A program made the position numbers and the translations under genes. Positions 9,591-18,823 of a stretch of 27,014 nucleotides of DNA are shown piece by piece (position 1 is the stretch's first letter; each line of letters opens with the position of its first letter). Location of the stretch: positions 1 to 27,014 of the forward strand of contig JAHBMJ010001692.1 of the NCBI GenBank assembly GCA_018398765.1. The letters are read 5' to 3'. The stretch is from Chromera velia. Lineage: Eukaryota; Sar; Chromeraceae. The notes under the pieces were generated by a model. That model had not been told where the DNA came from. It did not search any database and saw only the letters and a list, made by a program, of their open reading frames with translations.

Positions 9591-9892
9591 CCGTATATTT
9601 CACCATACTTTGCCCACTGGGGTTTCGGGTCCTCCACCTAAACATACCAAGTTTGAAAAAACTCCAAATAAATCCATGTTAAGAGCCTGCCCAAAAGTGA
9701 GGGGGCACTCATGCATTGCGGCCTACAAGAAGCGTGCACTGCCTCAGTCACAGCTCAGGATTCCTCAATCTAACCTAGAGAGAGAAAAGAGTCGTCAGCC
9801 TCCCGGGTAAATGGTCTGGTGGGTGCCCTGCAGAAAGAAAAAAGCGACACACATGGACAGAAGGGCATGCAGGGAGACGGATAGGCAAATCT
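9591..9892 (+). repeat. 302-bp dispersed repeat B, copy 1
   Basis: It begins CCGTATATTTCACCATAC and ends GGCAAATCT. It matches 15525-15826 with scattered substitutions over the full length. The last four bases (ATCT) are the target site of the TIR element that begins at 9893. Confidence 0.9.
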
Positions 9893-10035
9893 AAGATAAA
9901 TCTATCCTAAACGGTCTCCAACATCAAAACGATCTCCAAAACAACTATAGTTCTCCAGCTTTTCTAGTATTTTTTATATATTAAACAATGCTTAAAAGCT
10001 CAAAACAAAGAGTTTTAAGCAATGTGAGAGTACGA
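9893..10035 (+). repeat. Left terminal inverted repeat of the 4.7-kb element
   Basis: It aligns with the reverse complement of 14475-14614. Shared blocks include AAATCTATCC, ATCAAAACG, TCTCCAAAA, TAAACAATG and ACAAAGAGTTTTAA. Confidence 0.75.
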
Positions 10036-10084
10036 TTTTATATTTTTAAATTGGGGTTAGTGAGAAAAAAAAATTATAGCGGTA

Positions 10085-10160
10085 TACGTGACCGCAACGC
10101 GGCGATGTGCTGCGCGCCCGTTACCGCAACGCGGCCGGCGGTGGGGCGCGGCGGGGCCTG
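10085..10160. repeat. GC-rich subterminal patch with a duplicated 13-mer
   Basis: ACCGCAACGCGGC occurs twice about 30 bp apart within a GC-rich block inside an otherwise AT-rich terminus. Subterminal repeats can be transposase-binding sites, but that is inference. Confidence 0.4.
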
Positions 10161-11304
10161 TGCACATCATGGGATCAATGTGCCCCAGCCTTAAAATCAG
10201 ATAATATTCAAGAAGCCGATTTTGATGCACGCAGATATAGTTGACACGTGATCAAGGCACGTACACTGCATATTTATCTCTGAACATTGTGGGACTGCGG
10301 ATCTGCTCTAAAGCTGTTAATTCACTGCTGATGTTTTCAGATCAGCTTGCACTACATTGCAGGCATAACAGCTCTATACTTCATATGGGAGACTCCAACT
10401 CTGAGCAGACTTTGGAAGGAACCTCAGTCGTCTCTCTTCTTTGAACATGGGTTTATTTGCCCGTCTCGCGCCGTCTCGTTCTATCAGCAAGCGTGATGGA
10501 AAAATTGGAGAGGGCCGTCTTGTTCTCACTCTTTGATCAACGTCTTTTTCCTCTTGCATACTTCTATGTAAGCGCTCAAGCTCTTACTTTCTTCACCGGG
10601 GGAACTGGGGCTGTTTTTGTCTTTCTTCTGATGAGTTTGAGGTTCCGTCTCCTTTCAGACGTGAACTATAGCTAGCCGTAACACTCGTTACATCATATCA
10701 GGCACAGGCCCACCTTTGTCCAAGCTCTCAAACTTCCTTACTTTTTTGGTATGTACTTGCAAACAGGATTTAGAATTCACACTGGGCTGTTTTGGGGATC
10801 CAAAGGGACCTTCGCGTGCTCTCCGGTAAGTTTATCAGCTTGTTTGTCTCACTGCTTACAAGCCGTTCCATCAGGTCAGAGCATGATACACCTCAGACCC
10901 TCCCATGCAACTTCATCCTTTTCTTGTTCGGTGGTTGTACACAGGATCTGAGATCACTTTTTGCCTTTGCTGAGGAGCTGGGGTTGCTTTCGCCATTCTT
11001 CTGGTGAGTCTGCAGTTCCGTCTCTCTGTGTGAGTCAGTGCATAATGCACTGTTGAGCAGATGTTTGCCTTGAACCATCGTTTTTGGCTTTATTACCTCT
11101 TGGGGATGTGATTGAATGCAGGTTCCGTTCATGTGATCGTGCTGAGGCAGCACTTGGGGCTGCGTGTGATAACCATGTCTCTCTGGGTCAGTGGTTTGTT
11201 TTCATTCGGTCCCTGTTAGTTGCGTCGTTTTACGCCCGTGTCTGTCAGTGAAAATCAGTCAAAAACGTCCAGTAAGTACGGTCTAGAAAGCAAGAAGAGA
11301 AGTT

Positions 11305-11946
11305 ATGGCAACCTGGGGAGAGGCAATAGGACGAGAGGAAGGATACTTATCCTTGCTTTCCGTTTGTCTCCCTTTGAATATGCTGCTTGTCTGCCTGTAT
11401 TCAAGTCTGCCTTCTATCTTTGAGACTGTGCACCAGCACCAGCCCTGGCCCCGACGTATGGATCTCGACGGAGACAGAAGGCGGAAAGGGGGGCAAAGGA
11501 GTGAGAAGGAGAGGGCAGATCAAGGGAGTGAGCAGACCGGAGCGCTGGCGGGGCCGGGAGGATGTTTATCGACGGAGGTGGGGGCAAGGACGGGGACAAA
11601 GGCCGCTGAGGAGCGGGGGCCGGGCCCGGTGCCGCGGCATGCCACGGCCCGGGCGGGGTCCAGGACCGATCATGGCATCAAAGGGAGTAGAGAAACGCCT
11701 GGGAGGGCCCAGCTAGAGGGAGCGGTGAGACGTTTGGGCCAAGTGAATGAACGTCCGCGACTAGTAAAGGAAGCCGAGGTCGATCGGGGCCGGGCCCAGC
11801 CCAGGCCGGCGGCGTCACAAGGGAATAGGGCCGGGGCTGGTGGCATCACAAGTGGCCGGGGTGGGCGGTGTCCACCGGGAAAGATACAGACAATCCGGAG
11901 ACTCCGAGAGGTCGGTGGGAGAAATCGGTGGGGAATTAGGGCATAA
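11305..11946 (+). other. GC-rich open frame inside the TIR element, probably not a gene
   Basis: A 213-codon frame runs through a G+C-rich, purine-biased patch (11460-11900) with repeated GGGCCGGG words. The product would be Arg/Gly-rich with no recognised domain. The length is expected where stop codons are rare for compositional reasons. It could be an exon of something unrecognised, so it is kept at low confidence. The flanking 10200-11300 segment shows no gene, only imperfect duplications such as TTCTTCTGRTGAGT near 10625 and 10998. Confidence 0.15.
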
Positions 11947-12066
11947 AAAGTGGATTGCCTAGCTTCGCGAAGGATGCCGGTGGAGGCTGCACTGTTTTTT
12001 TAGGCCCATTCTACACTTTGTATTCCACCTCTCCCTCTCGGACTATGTAAAAAAAATATTTGGCAA

Positions 12067-12495
12067 GGGAGAATTCAGGGCTGAATTCTCCCTCGATGAG
12101 TATGTGGAAAAATTTTTTTTTGAGGAAGAATTTTTTTGAGTCGTTTTTCTGGCGTCTTTTACCAAAATAAGTCATCTTTTTTTTGCTCCCTCGAAAAAAA
12201 AAAATTTTTATTGTTACCAAAGGAGAATTCAGGGCTGAATTCTCCCTCTTGAAGTATGTTAAAAAGATATCGTCCGAGGGAGAATTTAGCCCTGAATTCT
12301 CCTTTAGTCAAAATACGAAGGATTTTTTTTTCTTTCGCACCATAGAAAGGAGATGTTTTTTGGATAAAAGGTGTTTGAGACAGTATTCATCTTGATTGAA
12401 ATCGTGTTAACTGCTCTTTTTCTCTCCTCGCAGCTCTCAATGTGTAGCACTTTGAGCTGTTTCACCCAAGGGAGAATTTAGCCCTGAATTCTCCC
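12067..12495. repeat. Four copies of a 26-bp palindrome, two in each orientation
   Basis: The copies lie at 12067-12092, 12221-12246, 12278-12303 and 12470-12495. The arms are GGGAGAATTCAG and its complement around a GG/CC centre. Copies 1 and 2 carry GG at the centre and copies 3 and 4 the complementary form with a TTTAG variant arm. The short frames through them repeat a GEFSPEFS-like peptide only because of the palindrome. Confidence 0.8.
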
Positions 12496-12640
12496 TCGAT
12501 GAAAATATGAAGGATTTTTTTTTCTTTCACATCACAGAAAAAACATATTTTTTGGATAAAAGGTGTTTGGGACAGCATTCATCTTGTATGAATTTATGTC
12601 ATGTGTTCTTTTTCTGTTCTTAATCTGCTCTATTGTGAGC
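12278..12640. repeat. Imperfect 192-bp tandem duplication containing the palindromes
   Basis: 12278-12469 and 12470-about 12640 share, in order, the palindrome, GAAGGATTTTTTTTTCTTTC, TTTTTTGGATAAAAGGTGTTTG and a GACAG(T/C)ATTCATCTTG block, then diverge. Confidence 0.7.
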
Positions 12641-12707
12641 CGCCTCGGGTCAGGCATCTGCAGGCATCAGGGTTTTGCCTTGCGCATGTCTTGTTCTCTG
12701 CTTGTGC

Positions 12708-13197
12708 ACATGCAGAAAAAAGCAGCTAGATTGTTGTAAAACCTTTTGAATTCGTTTTCTAAGCCTTTAATTGTTCTTTCATCGGTCTGTTTCTGTTTTT
12801 GATATATCTATAGACTCTTCTTCATATGTGTGTCTTCTGAATATGAATGCAGTTAAGTCCACTTCAAGGTGTGTGGAGGGACCACCCCAGACAGCCCCTG
12901 TAGAAGGTGGGTTCAGAGCTCAGCCTTTGTTTCAGTGGCTTATACTTAGTCTGCCAGGCTCTGGAGCTCTAGGCTGCCTTTTTGTTGACCATTTTGCTTT
13001 CTTTTTTCAGTCTTTCTCCATCTCTGCACGTGTGTGTATCTAGATATGTATAATGCTAGGTGCAGCGTATGTGTATATGTGTAAGAGAGTGTGAGTGTAT
13101 AAAAAAGGATATCCTCTTATGTATTTTGTTTGTCTCTGGCCTTGTCCTGGAAGTTTATGTGTTCCTTCTGGCACTGCATTTTATTGCCTGTATTTGC
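12708..13197 (+). repeat. Repeat module C, copy 1 (inside the TIR element)
   Basis: This 490-bp segment begins ACATGCAGAAAAAAGCAG and ends CCTGTATTTGC. It recurs nearly unchanged at 16132-16620 and 16781-17270. A 90-codon frame is open in all three copies, but the differences between them are almost all amino-acid changing, so I do not treat it as coding. Confidence 0.9.
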
Positions 13198-13319
13198 TTG
13201 AACAACAAAGAAGCATACTCCTAATAGTCCGTATGATCTTGTATTCCATATGCATGTGTGCATGCACATGTGTGCATGTGTGCGCGGGCCTGTGTTATGG
13301 TATATATGTGTGTATGAGT

Positions 13320-13665
13320 GTGTGTGTATGTATATGTATGTGAGAGAGAGAGAGGGAGAGTGTGAGTTTGAGTGTGAGTGTGGGTGTGAGTGTGAGTGTG
13401 AGTGTGAGCGTGAGTGTGAGTGTGAGTGTGAGTGTGAGTCTGAGTGTGAGTGTGAGTGTGAGTGTGAGTGTGAGTGTGAGTGTAAGCGTGAGTGTAAGTG
13501 TGAGTGTGAGTGTGAGTGTGAGTGTGAGTGTGTATATATGTATGTGTGTGTGTGTATGTATGTGTGTATGTATGTGTATATGTGTATGTGTGTGTGTATG
13601 TGTGTGTGTATGTATGTGTATGTGTGTATGTGTGTATGTGTGTGCGTGCATGCGTGTATGAGTAT
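13320..13665. repeat. GTGTGA hexamer and GT/TATG microsatellite block
   Basis: About 25 GTGTGA units with minor variants occupy roughly 13362-13532, then mixed GTGTATGT repeats continue to about 13660. Confidence 0.95.
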
Positions 13666-13932
13666 GTAAAGGTGTGCACGCAATGCAACACAGTCTTTCC
13701 ATCCTTTTCTTTCTTAAGGCTCATGACGCTCACCTCTTTCAGAAAGAATAAATGCATGTTGTTGCTTTTCTGTGAGTCAGTTTGTCTGAGTCTGCGTTTA
13801 TGTGCGTGTGTACATGTCTGAGGTGCATATACTCATTCTTCTTCTACCTCTCGGTCTCTTTTTTATGCCCAAGTTTTTTCTGCCAGCTTATGTTCCTCCC
13901 GTTTCCCCTTTCCCCCCGGCCTGTTCCCCTTG

Positions 13933-14022
13933 TGTGTATATGTGTGTGTGTGTATATGTGTGTGTGTATGTGTGTATGTGTGTGTGTGTGTGTATGTGTG
14001 TGCGCGCGCGTGCGCGTGTGCG
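13933..14022. repeat. TG dinucleotide microsatellite
   Basis: (TG)n with TATG interruptions ends in a GCGCGCGTGCGCG stretch. It lies near the right end of the TIR element. 14050-14470 is AT-rich without a recognised feature. Confidence 0.9.
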
Positions 14023-14474
14023 CACTGGCAGATCCACATGCACATAGACCTTCACTGACAGGTTACGTGCACTGGAAGCCAATTTTAAAATGTTAATTAT
14101 TGTTCCGGCGGCATGAAAAAATTGTTATCTAAGTTGAACAACTTCATTGTCTGGTTGTTGCGGTGTTATGCTAAAATAGTGCTTTGAGCTCACAGCCATT
14201 GTTATGAGCATCCTACTCATGATTTGTAGTCATACAGTCTAACATATTAATAGCATCAATTGTGATGTTCATAAAAGCTCTACACTACGTTTCACATGTT
14301 TTCAATCTTTCTGTTAAAACCTTAAGATTTATTATGAAGACAATATTTTAAAGAGTTAAAAACTTACTAAAAAAGTTGAAATGATAAATTAAAATTTAAA
14401 CATATATGCAGTTATCATAAATTAAGTTTATATATAATTATTAATAATTATTTCAGTAACTACGATTAAAAAAA

Positions 14475-14614
14475 CACTTAATTGCACCCTCAAACCGTTT
14501 AAAACTCTTTGTTTTAAGTTTTTGATCATTGTTTAGTACCTAGAAATGCTTGATAGGTATGGTAATTTTGGAGACCGTTTTGATGGTGGAGACTGTTAGG
14601 GATAGATTTGTCTT
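14475..14614 (-). repeat. Right terminal inverted repeat of the 4.7-kb element
   Basis: It is the inverted partner of 9893-10035. It ends GATTTGTCTT immediately before the ATCT target duplicate. Confidence 0.75.
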
Positions 14615-14618
14615 ATCT

Positions 14619-14924
14619 TTCAGTTCTTATCACTCTAATAAAAATTTGATGGAAAAGGCTGTTCTATGGACCCCCCCGACCTCAAAGATATAATCAACAA
14701 CTTTGGAGACCCCCATTTGGTCATTTGAGCTCTGATCTAAGATCTCCCCCTGCCTCGACTTTGCACGATCTCTCCAGCCAGAAAAGAGACGGCAGACAAA
14801 TGCATGCACGGGCGGCCCCGGAAGGCAGTGCGAAAGTGGGCAAAGTATGGGTGAATCTGGTATCTGAAGAAAACTTCGTATGGGAGGTCATAGAAGGAGG
14901 CAGGAGGCAGGGACGGCATATGAA
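14619..14924 (+). repeat. Module A, copy 1 (right flank of the TIR element)
   Basis: It begins TTCAGTTCTTATCACT directly after the ATCT target duplicate and matches 15827-16131. It contains GCACGATCTCTCCAGCC at 14763-14779, which reappears at each unit of the downstream array. Confidence 0.85.
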
Positions 14925-15526
14925 CAGGAAAGGGTTTCATGGTATACGAAAAACAAAAAACGCCATCTCTGGCCAGGAGAGTATGGCACAGCCACACAGA
15001 GCAGAATGAAAGATATAGAGGGGGGGGCATGTCTAGTACTTTGCTGACCTGCCTTCCTCTCTCACCACAGAGGAGAGGGGAGATGCCGAGGGAGTGGACC
15101 TGCAGAGAGCATGCATGCACCAACACATACACTGAGTGACAGGCCTCTGCCGCTGGTAGATTCAGCCAAGGAAGAGAAACAAACAAGCACACCTATCTGA
15201 AGAAAAATTCGTATGGGAGGTCATAGAAGGAGGCAGGAGGCAGGGACGGCATATGAACAGGAAAGGGTCTCATGGTATACGAAAAACAAAAAACGCCATC
15301 TCTGGCCAGGAGAGTACGGCACAGCCACACAGAGCAGAATGAAAGATATAGAGGGGGGGGCACGTCTAGTACTTTGCTGACCTGCCTTCCTCTCTCACCA
15401 CAGAGGAGAGGGGAGATGCCGAGGGAGTGGACCTGCAGAGAGCATGCATGCACCAACACATACACTGAGTGACAGGCCTCTGCCGCTGGTAGATTCAGCC
15501 AAGGAAGAGAAACAAACAAGCACACC
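14861..15526 (+). repeat. 333-bp tandem duplication (module D), two copies
   Basis: 14861-15193 and 15194-15526 are the same length and differ at only a handful of positions. Both run from TATCTGAAGAAAA to AAACAAGCACACC. The frames on either strand show no recognisable protein. Confidence 0.9.
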
Positions 15527-15826
15527 GTATATTTCACCATACTTTGCCCACCGGGGTTTCGGGTCCTCCACCTAAACATACCAAGTTTGAAAAAACTTTA
15601 AATAAATCCATGTAAAGAGCCTACCCAAAAGTGAGGGGGCACTCATGCATTGCAGCCTACAAGAAGTGTGCACTGCCTCAGTCATAGCTCAGGATTCTTC
15701 AATCTAACCTAGAGAGGGAAAAGAGTCGTCAGCCTCCCGAGTAGACGGTCTGGTGGGTGCCCTGCAGAAAGAAGAAAGCGACACACATGGACAGAGGGGC
15801 ATACAGGGAGACGGATGGGCAAATCT
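15525..15826 (+). repeat. 302-bp dispersed repeat B, copy 2, ending at the intact empty site
   Basis: Full-length match to 9591-9892. It continues without interruption into module A, with a single ATCT at 15823-15826. This is the pre-insertion configuration of the site occupied by the 4.7-kb element. Confidence 0.9.
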
Positions 15827-16131
15827 TTCAGTTCTTATCACTCCAATAAAAATTTGATAGAAAAGGCTGTTCTATGGACCCCCCCGACCTCGCAGATGTA
15901 ATCAGTAACTTTGGAGACCCCCATTTGGTCACTTGCGCTCTGACCCAAGATCTCCCCCTGCCTCGACTTTGCACGATCTCTCCAGCCAGAAAAGAGACGG
16001 CAGACAAATGCATGCACGGGCGGCCCTGGAAGGCAGTGCGAAAGTGGGTAAAGTATGGGTGAATCTGGTATCTGAAGAAAAATTCGTATGGGAGGTCATA
16101 GAAGGAGGCAGGAGGCAGAGATGGCATATAA
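15827..16131 (+). repeat. Module A, copy 2
   Basis: It matches 14619-14924, then switches at AACA into module C (ACATGCAG) rather than continuing into module D. Confidence 0.85.
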
Positions 16132-17371
16132 ACATGCAGAAAAAAGCAGCTAAATTGTTGTAAAACCTTTTAAATTCGTTTTCTAAGCCTTTAATTGTTC
16201 TTCCATCGGTCTGTTTCTGTTTTTGATACATCTATAGACTCTTTTTCATATGTGTGTCTTCTGAATATGAATGCAGTTAAGTCCACTTCAAGGTGTATGG
16301 AGGGACCACCCCAGACAGCCCCTGTAGAAGGTGGGTTCAGAGCTCAGCCTTTGTTTCAGTGGCTTGTACTTGCTCTGCCAGGCTCTGGAGCTCTAGGCTG
16401 CCTTTTTGTTGACCATTTTGCTTTCCTTTTTCACTCTTTCTCCATCTCTGCACGTGTGTGTATCTAGATGTGTATAACGCTAGGTGCAGCGTATGTGTGT
16501 GTGTGTAAAAGAGTGTGAGTGTATGAAAAAGGATATCCTCCCATGTATCCTGTTTGTCTCTAGCCTTGTCCTGGAAGTTTATATGTTCCTTCTGGCACTG
16601 CATTTTATTGCCTGTATTTGTATGATCTCTCCAGCCAAAAAAGAGACGGCAGACAAATGCATGTACGGGCGGCCCTGGAAGGCAGTGCGAAAGTGGGCAA
16701 AGTATGGGTGAATCTGGTATCTGAAGAAAACTTCGTATGGGAGGTCATAGAAGGAGGCAAAAGGCAGAGACGGCATATGAACATGCAGAAAAAAGCAGCT
16801 AAATTGTTGTAAAACCTTTTAAATTCATTTTCTAAGCCTTTAATTGTTCTTCCATCGGTCTGTTTCTGTTTTTGATACATCTATGGACTCTTCTTCATAT
16901 GTGTATCTTCTGAATATGAATGCAGTTAAGTCCACTTCAAGGTGTGTGGAGGGACCACCCCAGACAGCCCCTGTAGAAGGTGGGTTCAGAGCTCAGCCTT
17001 TGTTTCAGTGGCTTGTACTTGCTCTGCCAGGCTCTGGAGCTCTAGGCTGCCTTTTTGTTGACCATTTTGCTTTCCTTTTTCACTCTTTCTCCATCTCTGC
17101 ACGTGTGTGTATCTAGATGTGTATAACGCTAGGTGCAGCGTATGTGTGTGTGTGTAAAAGAGTGTGAGTGTATGAAAAAGGATATCCTCCTATGTATCCT
17201 GTTTGTCTCTGGCCTTGTCCTGGAAGTTTATGTGTTCCTTCTGGCACTGCATTTTATTGCCTGTATTTGCACGATCTCTCCAGCCAGAAAAGAGACGGCA
17301 GACAAATGCATGCACGGGCGGCCCCGGAAGGCAGTGCGAAAGTGGGCAAAGTATGGGTGAATCTGGTATAC
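15975..17371 (+). repeat. 649-bp tandem array of chimeric A-C units, about 2.15 copies
   Basis: GATCTCTCCAGCC occurs at 15975, 16624 and 17273, exactly 649 bp apart. Each unit is about 157-160 bp of module A followed by about 490 bp of module C. The third unit stops inside A at GTGAATCTGGTAT (about 17371), after which the sequence is unique. Confidence 0.9.
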
Positions 17372-17882
17372 TCTCAGAAATTGCTCGAGTTAGAATGTAT
17401 GATAGATGTAAGTAGATGTAAGCTAATATTCGTATGAAATTAATTTAATGCAAGTGAGTGTGCGCACTTTGCGCACGGATGTGACTAAGGTCTTGTGAGT
17501 GTGTTATATGACACGGACGAGCTCCTGAATTTTTGCATAAGGCGCGTAGACCATACTATGAATTCCCACTCAAGAATGCGGCCTTATCTGGCTTTCTATA
17601 TAATGCATGGCTGTTTTATTTTTCGAAAGTAGCTATCGCAGTTGGAGAAATGCTAACTAAATGCAGTGAATGGACTAATAGTGCATGAAACTTCATATTT
17701 TTTCAAACTATTTCAAATACAACCGATTTATACTACTTCATTTATACAGCCGGCCTACTAAAAAAATATAATTTCCATCTAATCTCACCAGGCAATATTA
17801 ATGAGTAATCAAATAGCGGCCACTTGTTATTTAGAGAGTCAAAATCCAATGATTTCAATCAAGTACTTTGTTTAATATAGAA
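17372..17882. other. Unique AT-rich spacer, no feature called
   Basis: I see no gene or repeat. TGCGCACTTTGCGCAC at 17461-17476 is a short inverted repeat. Confidence 0.3.
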
Positions 17883-17890
17883 GGCTTATT

Positions 17891-18124
17891 GACCTCCCTG
17901 AACCTAAATACCACTTAAAAGTTTAAGCTGCATTTTTCAACAAGCTTAAAAGTCTATGCTGCAGGCACGGATCATTCACAGTGTCTTGAAAGCCAAAGCC
18001 GCATATCCGGACGGTGTCTTGAACGTCTACTCCGCAATTGTGGACGGTCTCTTGAAAAATAATTTCACAGATAGAAATCATCTTGATTACATTTTTTTAA
18101 GTGGCATTTAGGTTCAGGAAGGTT
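17891..18124. mobile_element. 234-bp MITE with 8-bp GGCTTATT target duplication
   Basis: The left end is GACCTCCCTGAACCTAAATA and the right end, reverse-complemented, is AACCTTCCTGAACCTAAATG. The inverted homology spans about 30 bp into CCACTTAAAA. GGCTTATT flanks both sides (17883-17890 and 18125-18132). The interior repeats a GGTGTCTTGAA / GGTCTCTTGAA motif two or three times. An 8-bp duplication is typical of hAT elements and also of P elements. Confidence 0.75.
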
Positions 18125-18413
18125 GGCTTATTAGAAGCCAGTAGGGCCACGTTATATGAGCTACCAAAACAGTTGTGATTCGGTCAATAATACTGTCAAT
18201 TATAATGATAATTAATACTACTTTGAACAACAAAGCTAGCAACAAAACCAACTACTAAACAAAGCCTATAGAACAGAGTGGACTAGAGAGCGGAGTTTTT
18301 ATTTTTTCCCTACCAAAACTTACCAAAGATACAAAATCTTATAAAATCTTGCATACACTTACTAGTATATAGACTTACTATTTATAGATATACAAAGAGT
18401 CCAACGCTAAAAG

Positions 18414-18764
18414 CTAGGCTCGGATTCAATATATATTATATTTCAGACAAAACGCTAATATAATATAATGTAATATAATATAATATAAACTTAATGTAAT
18501 ACGAGAGGATGAAGATTGGGTTGAAGGCTGGAGATGAGTCAGAGAATGAAGATCCGTCCTACAATCGGTCCTGCAAAATCTGATGATGACGCATCTCTTT
18601 GGTTGTTATTTTTTGAGATGGTTTTTTATAAGGCTTCAGAGGCAAGTTGCTCTGTTCAGATAAATTAGGAGCAACTCGGAAAAAAAAATAAACACGGGGT
18701 AAATTTATGTAGATGTTATATCATATTATATTATATTTATATTATTATATTAGGAGAACCATAA

Positions 18765-18802
<38 letters not shown>

Positions 18803-18815
18803 AATCCAAGCCTAG
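18414..18815. mobile_element. 402-bp hAT-like MITE with 8-bp GCTAAAAG target duplication
   Basis: The ends are CTAGGCTCGGATTCAAT and, reverse-complemented, CTAGGCTTGGATTCAAT, with identity continuing into TATATAT. GCTAAAAG lies at 18406-18413 and 18816-18823. The interior is AT-rich with TAATA-type repeats (18459-18490) and a long AT run (18768-18800) and encodes nothing recognisable. An 8-bp duplication with a (C)TAGG-type end fits the hAT superfamily. Confidence 0.8.
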
Positions 18816-18823
18816 GCTAAAAG

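Larger units (their letters stand above)
9893..14614. mobile_element. 4.7-kb TIR DNA transposon, apparently non-autonomous, with 4-bp ATCT target duplication
   Basis: The left end reads AAGATAAATCTATCC and the right end, reverse-complemented, AAGACAAATCTATCC. The inverted homology continues inward for about 140 bp with roughly three quarters identity, including AAAACAAAGAGTTTTAA on both sides. ATCT flanks both ends (9889-9892 and 14615-14618). An uninterrupted copy of the same flanks occurs at 15823-15826, where ATCT is present once. The interior (palindromic repeats, GC-rich patch, GT microsatellites, module C) shows no transposase I recognise. A 4-bp target duplication is known from Sola, Chapaev, Ginger and piggyBac groups; TTAA specificity is absent and I cannot assign a superfamily. 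Confidence 0.8.

Noticed and set aside
12771-13043. A 90-codon frame preserved in three repeat copies (12771, 16195, 16844)
   Set aside because: It begins at TTG, and nearly all differences between copies change the amino acid, which argues against selection on a protein. The frame length is shared because the DNA repeat is shared.
13117-13757. His/Thr/Ser and Leu/Thr frames of up to 188 codons on the minus strand, and Cys/Val/Glu frames on the plus strand
   Set aside because: Repeat translations of the GTGTGA and GT microsatellites.
14737-15579. Minus-strand frames of 128-151 codons in modules A and D
   Set aside because: They recur only because the DNA is duplicated, have no recognisable domain, and change frame between copies.
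15975-17371. CRISPR-like array or satellite of unrelated origin
   Set aside because: Unit length (649 bp) and composition (flank plus transposon interior) fit chimeric tandem duplication, not CRISPR.
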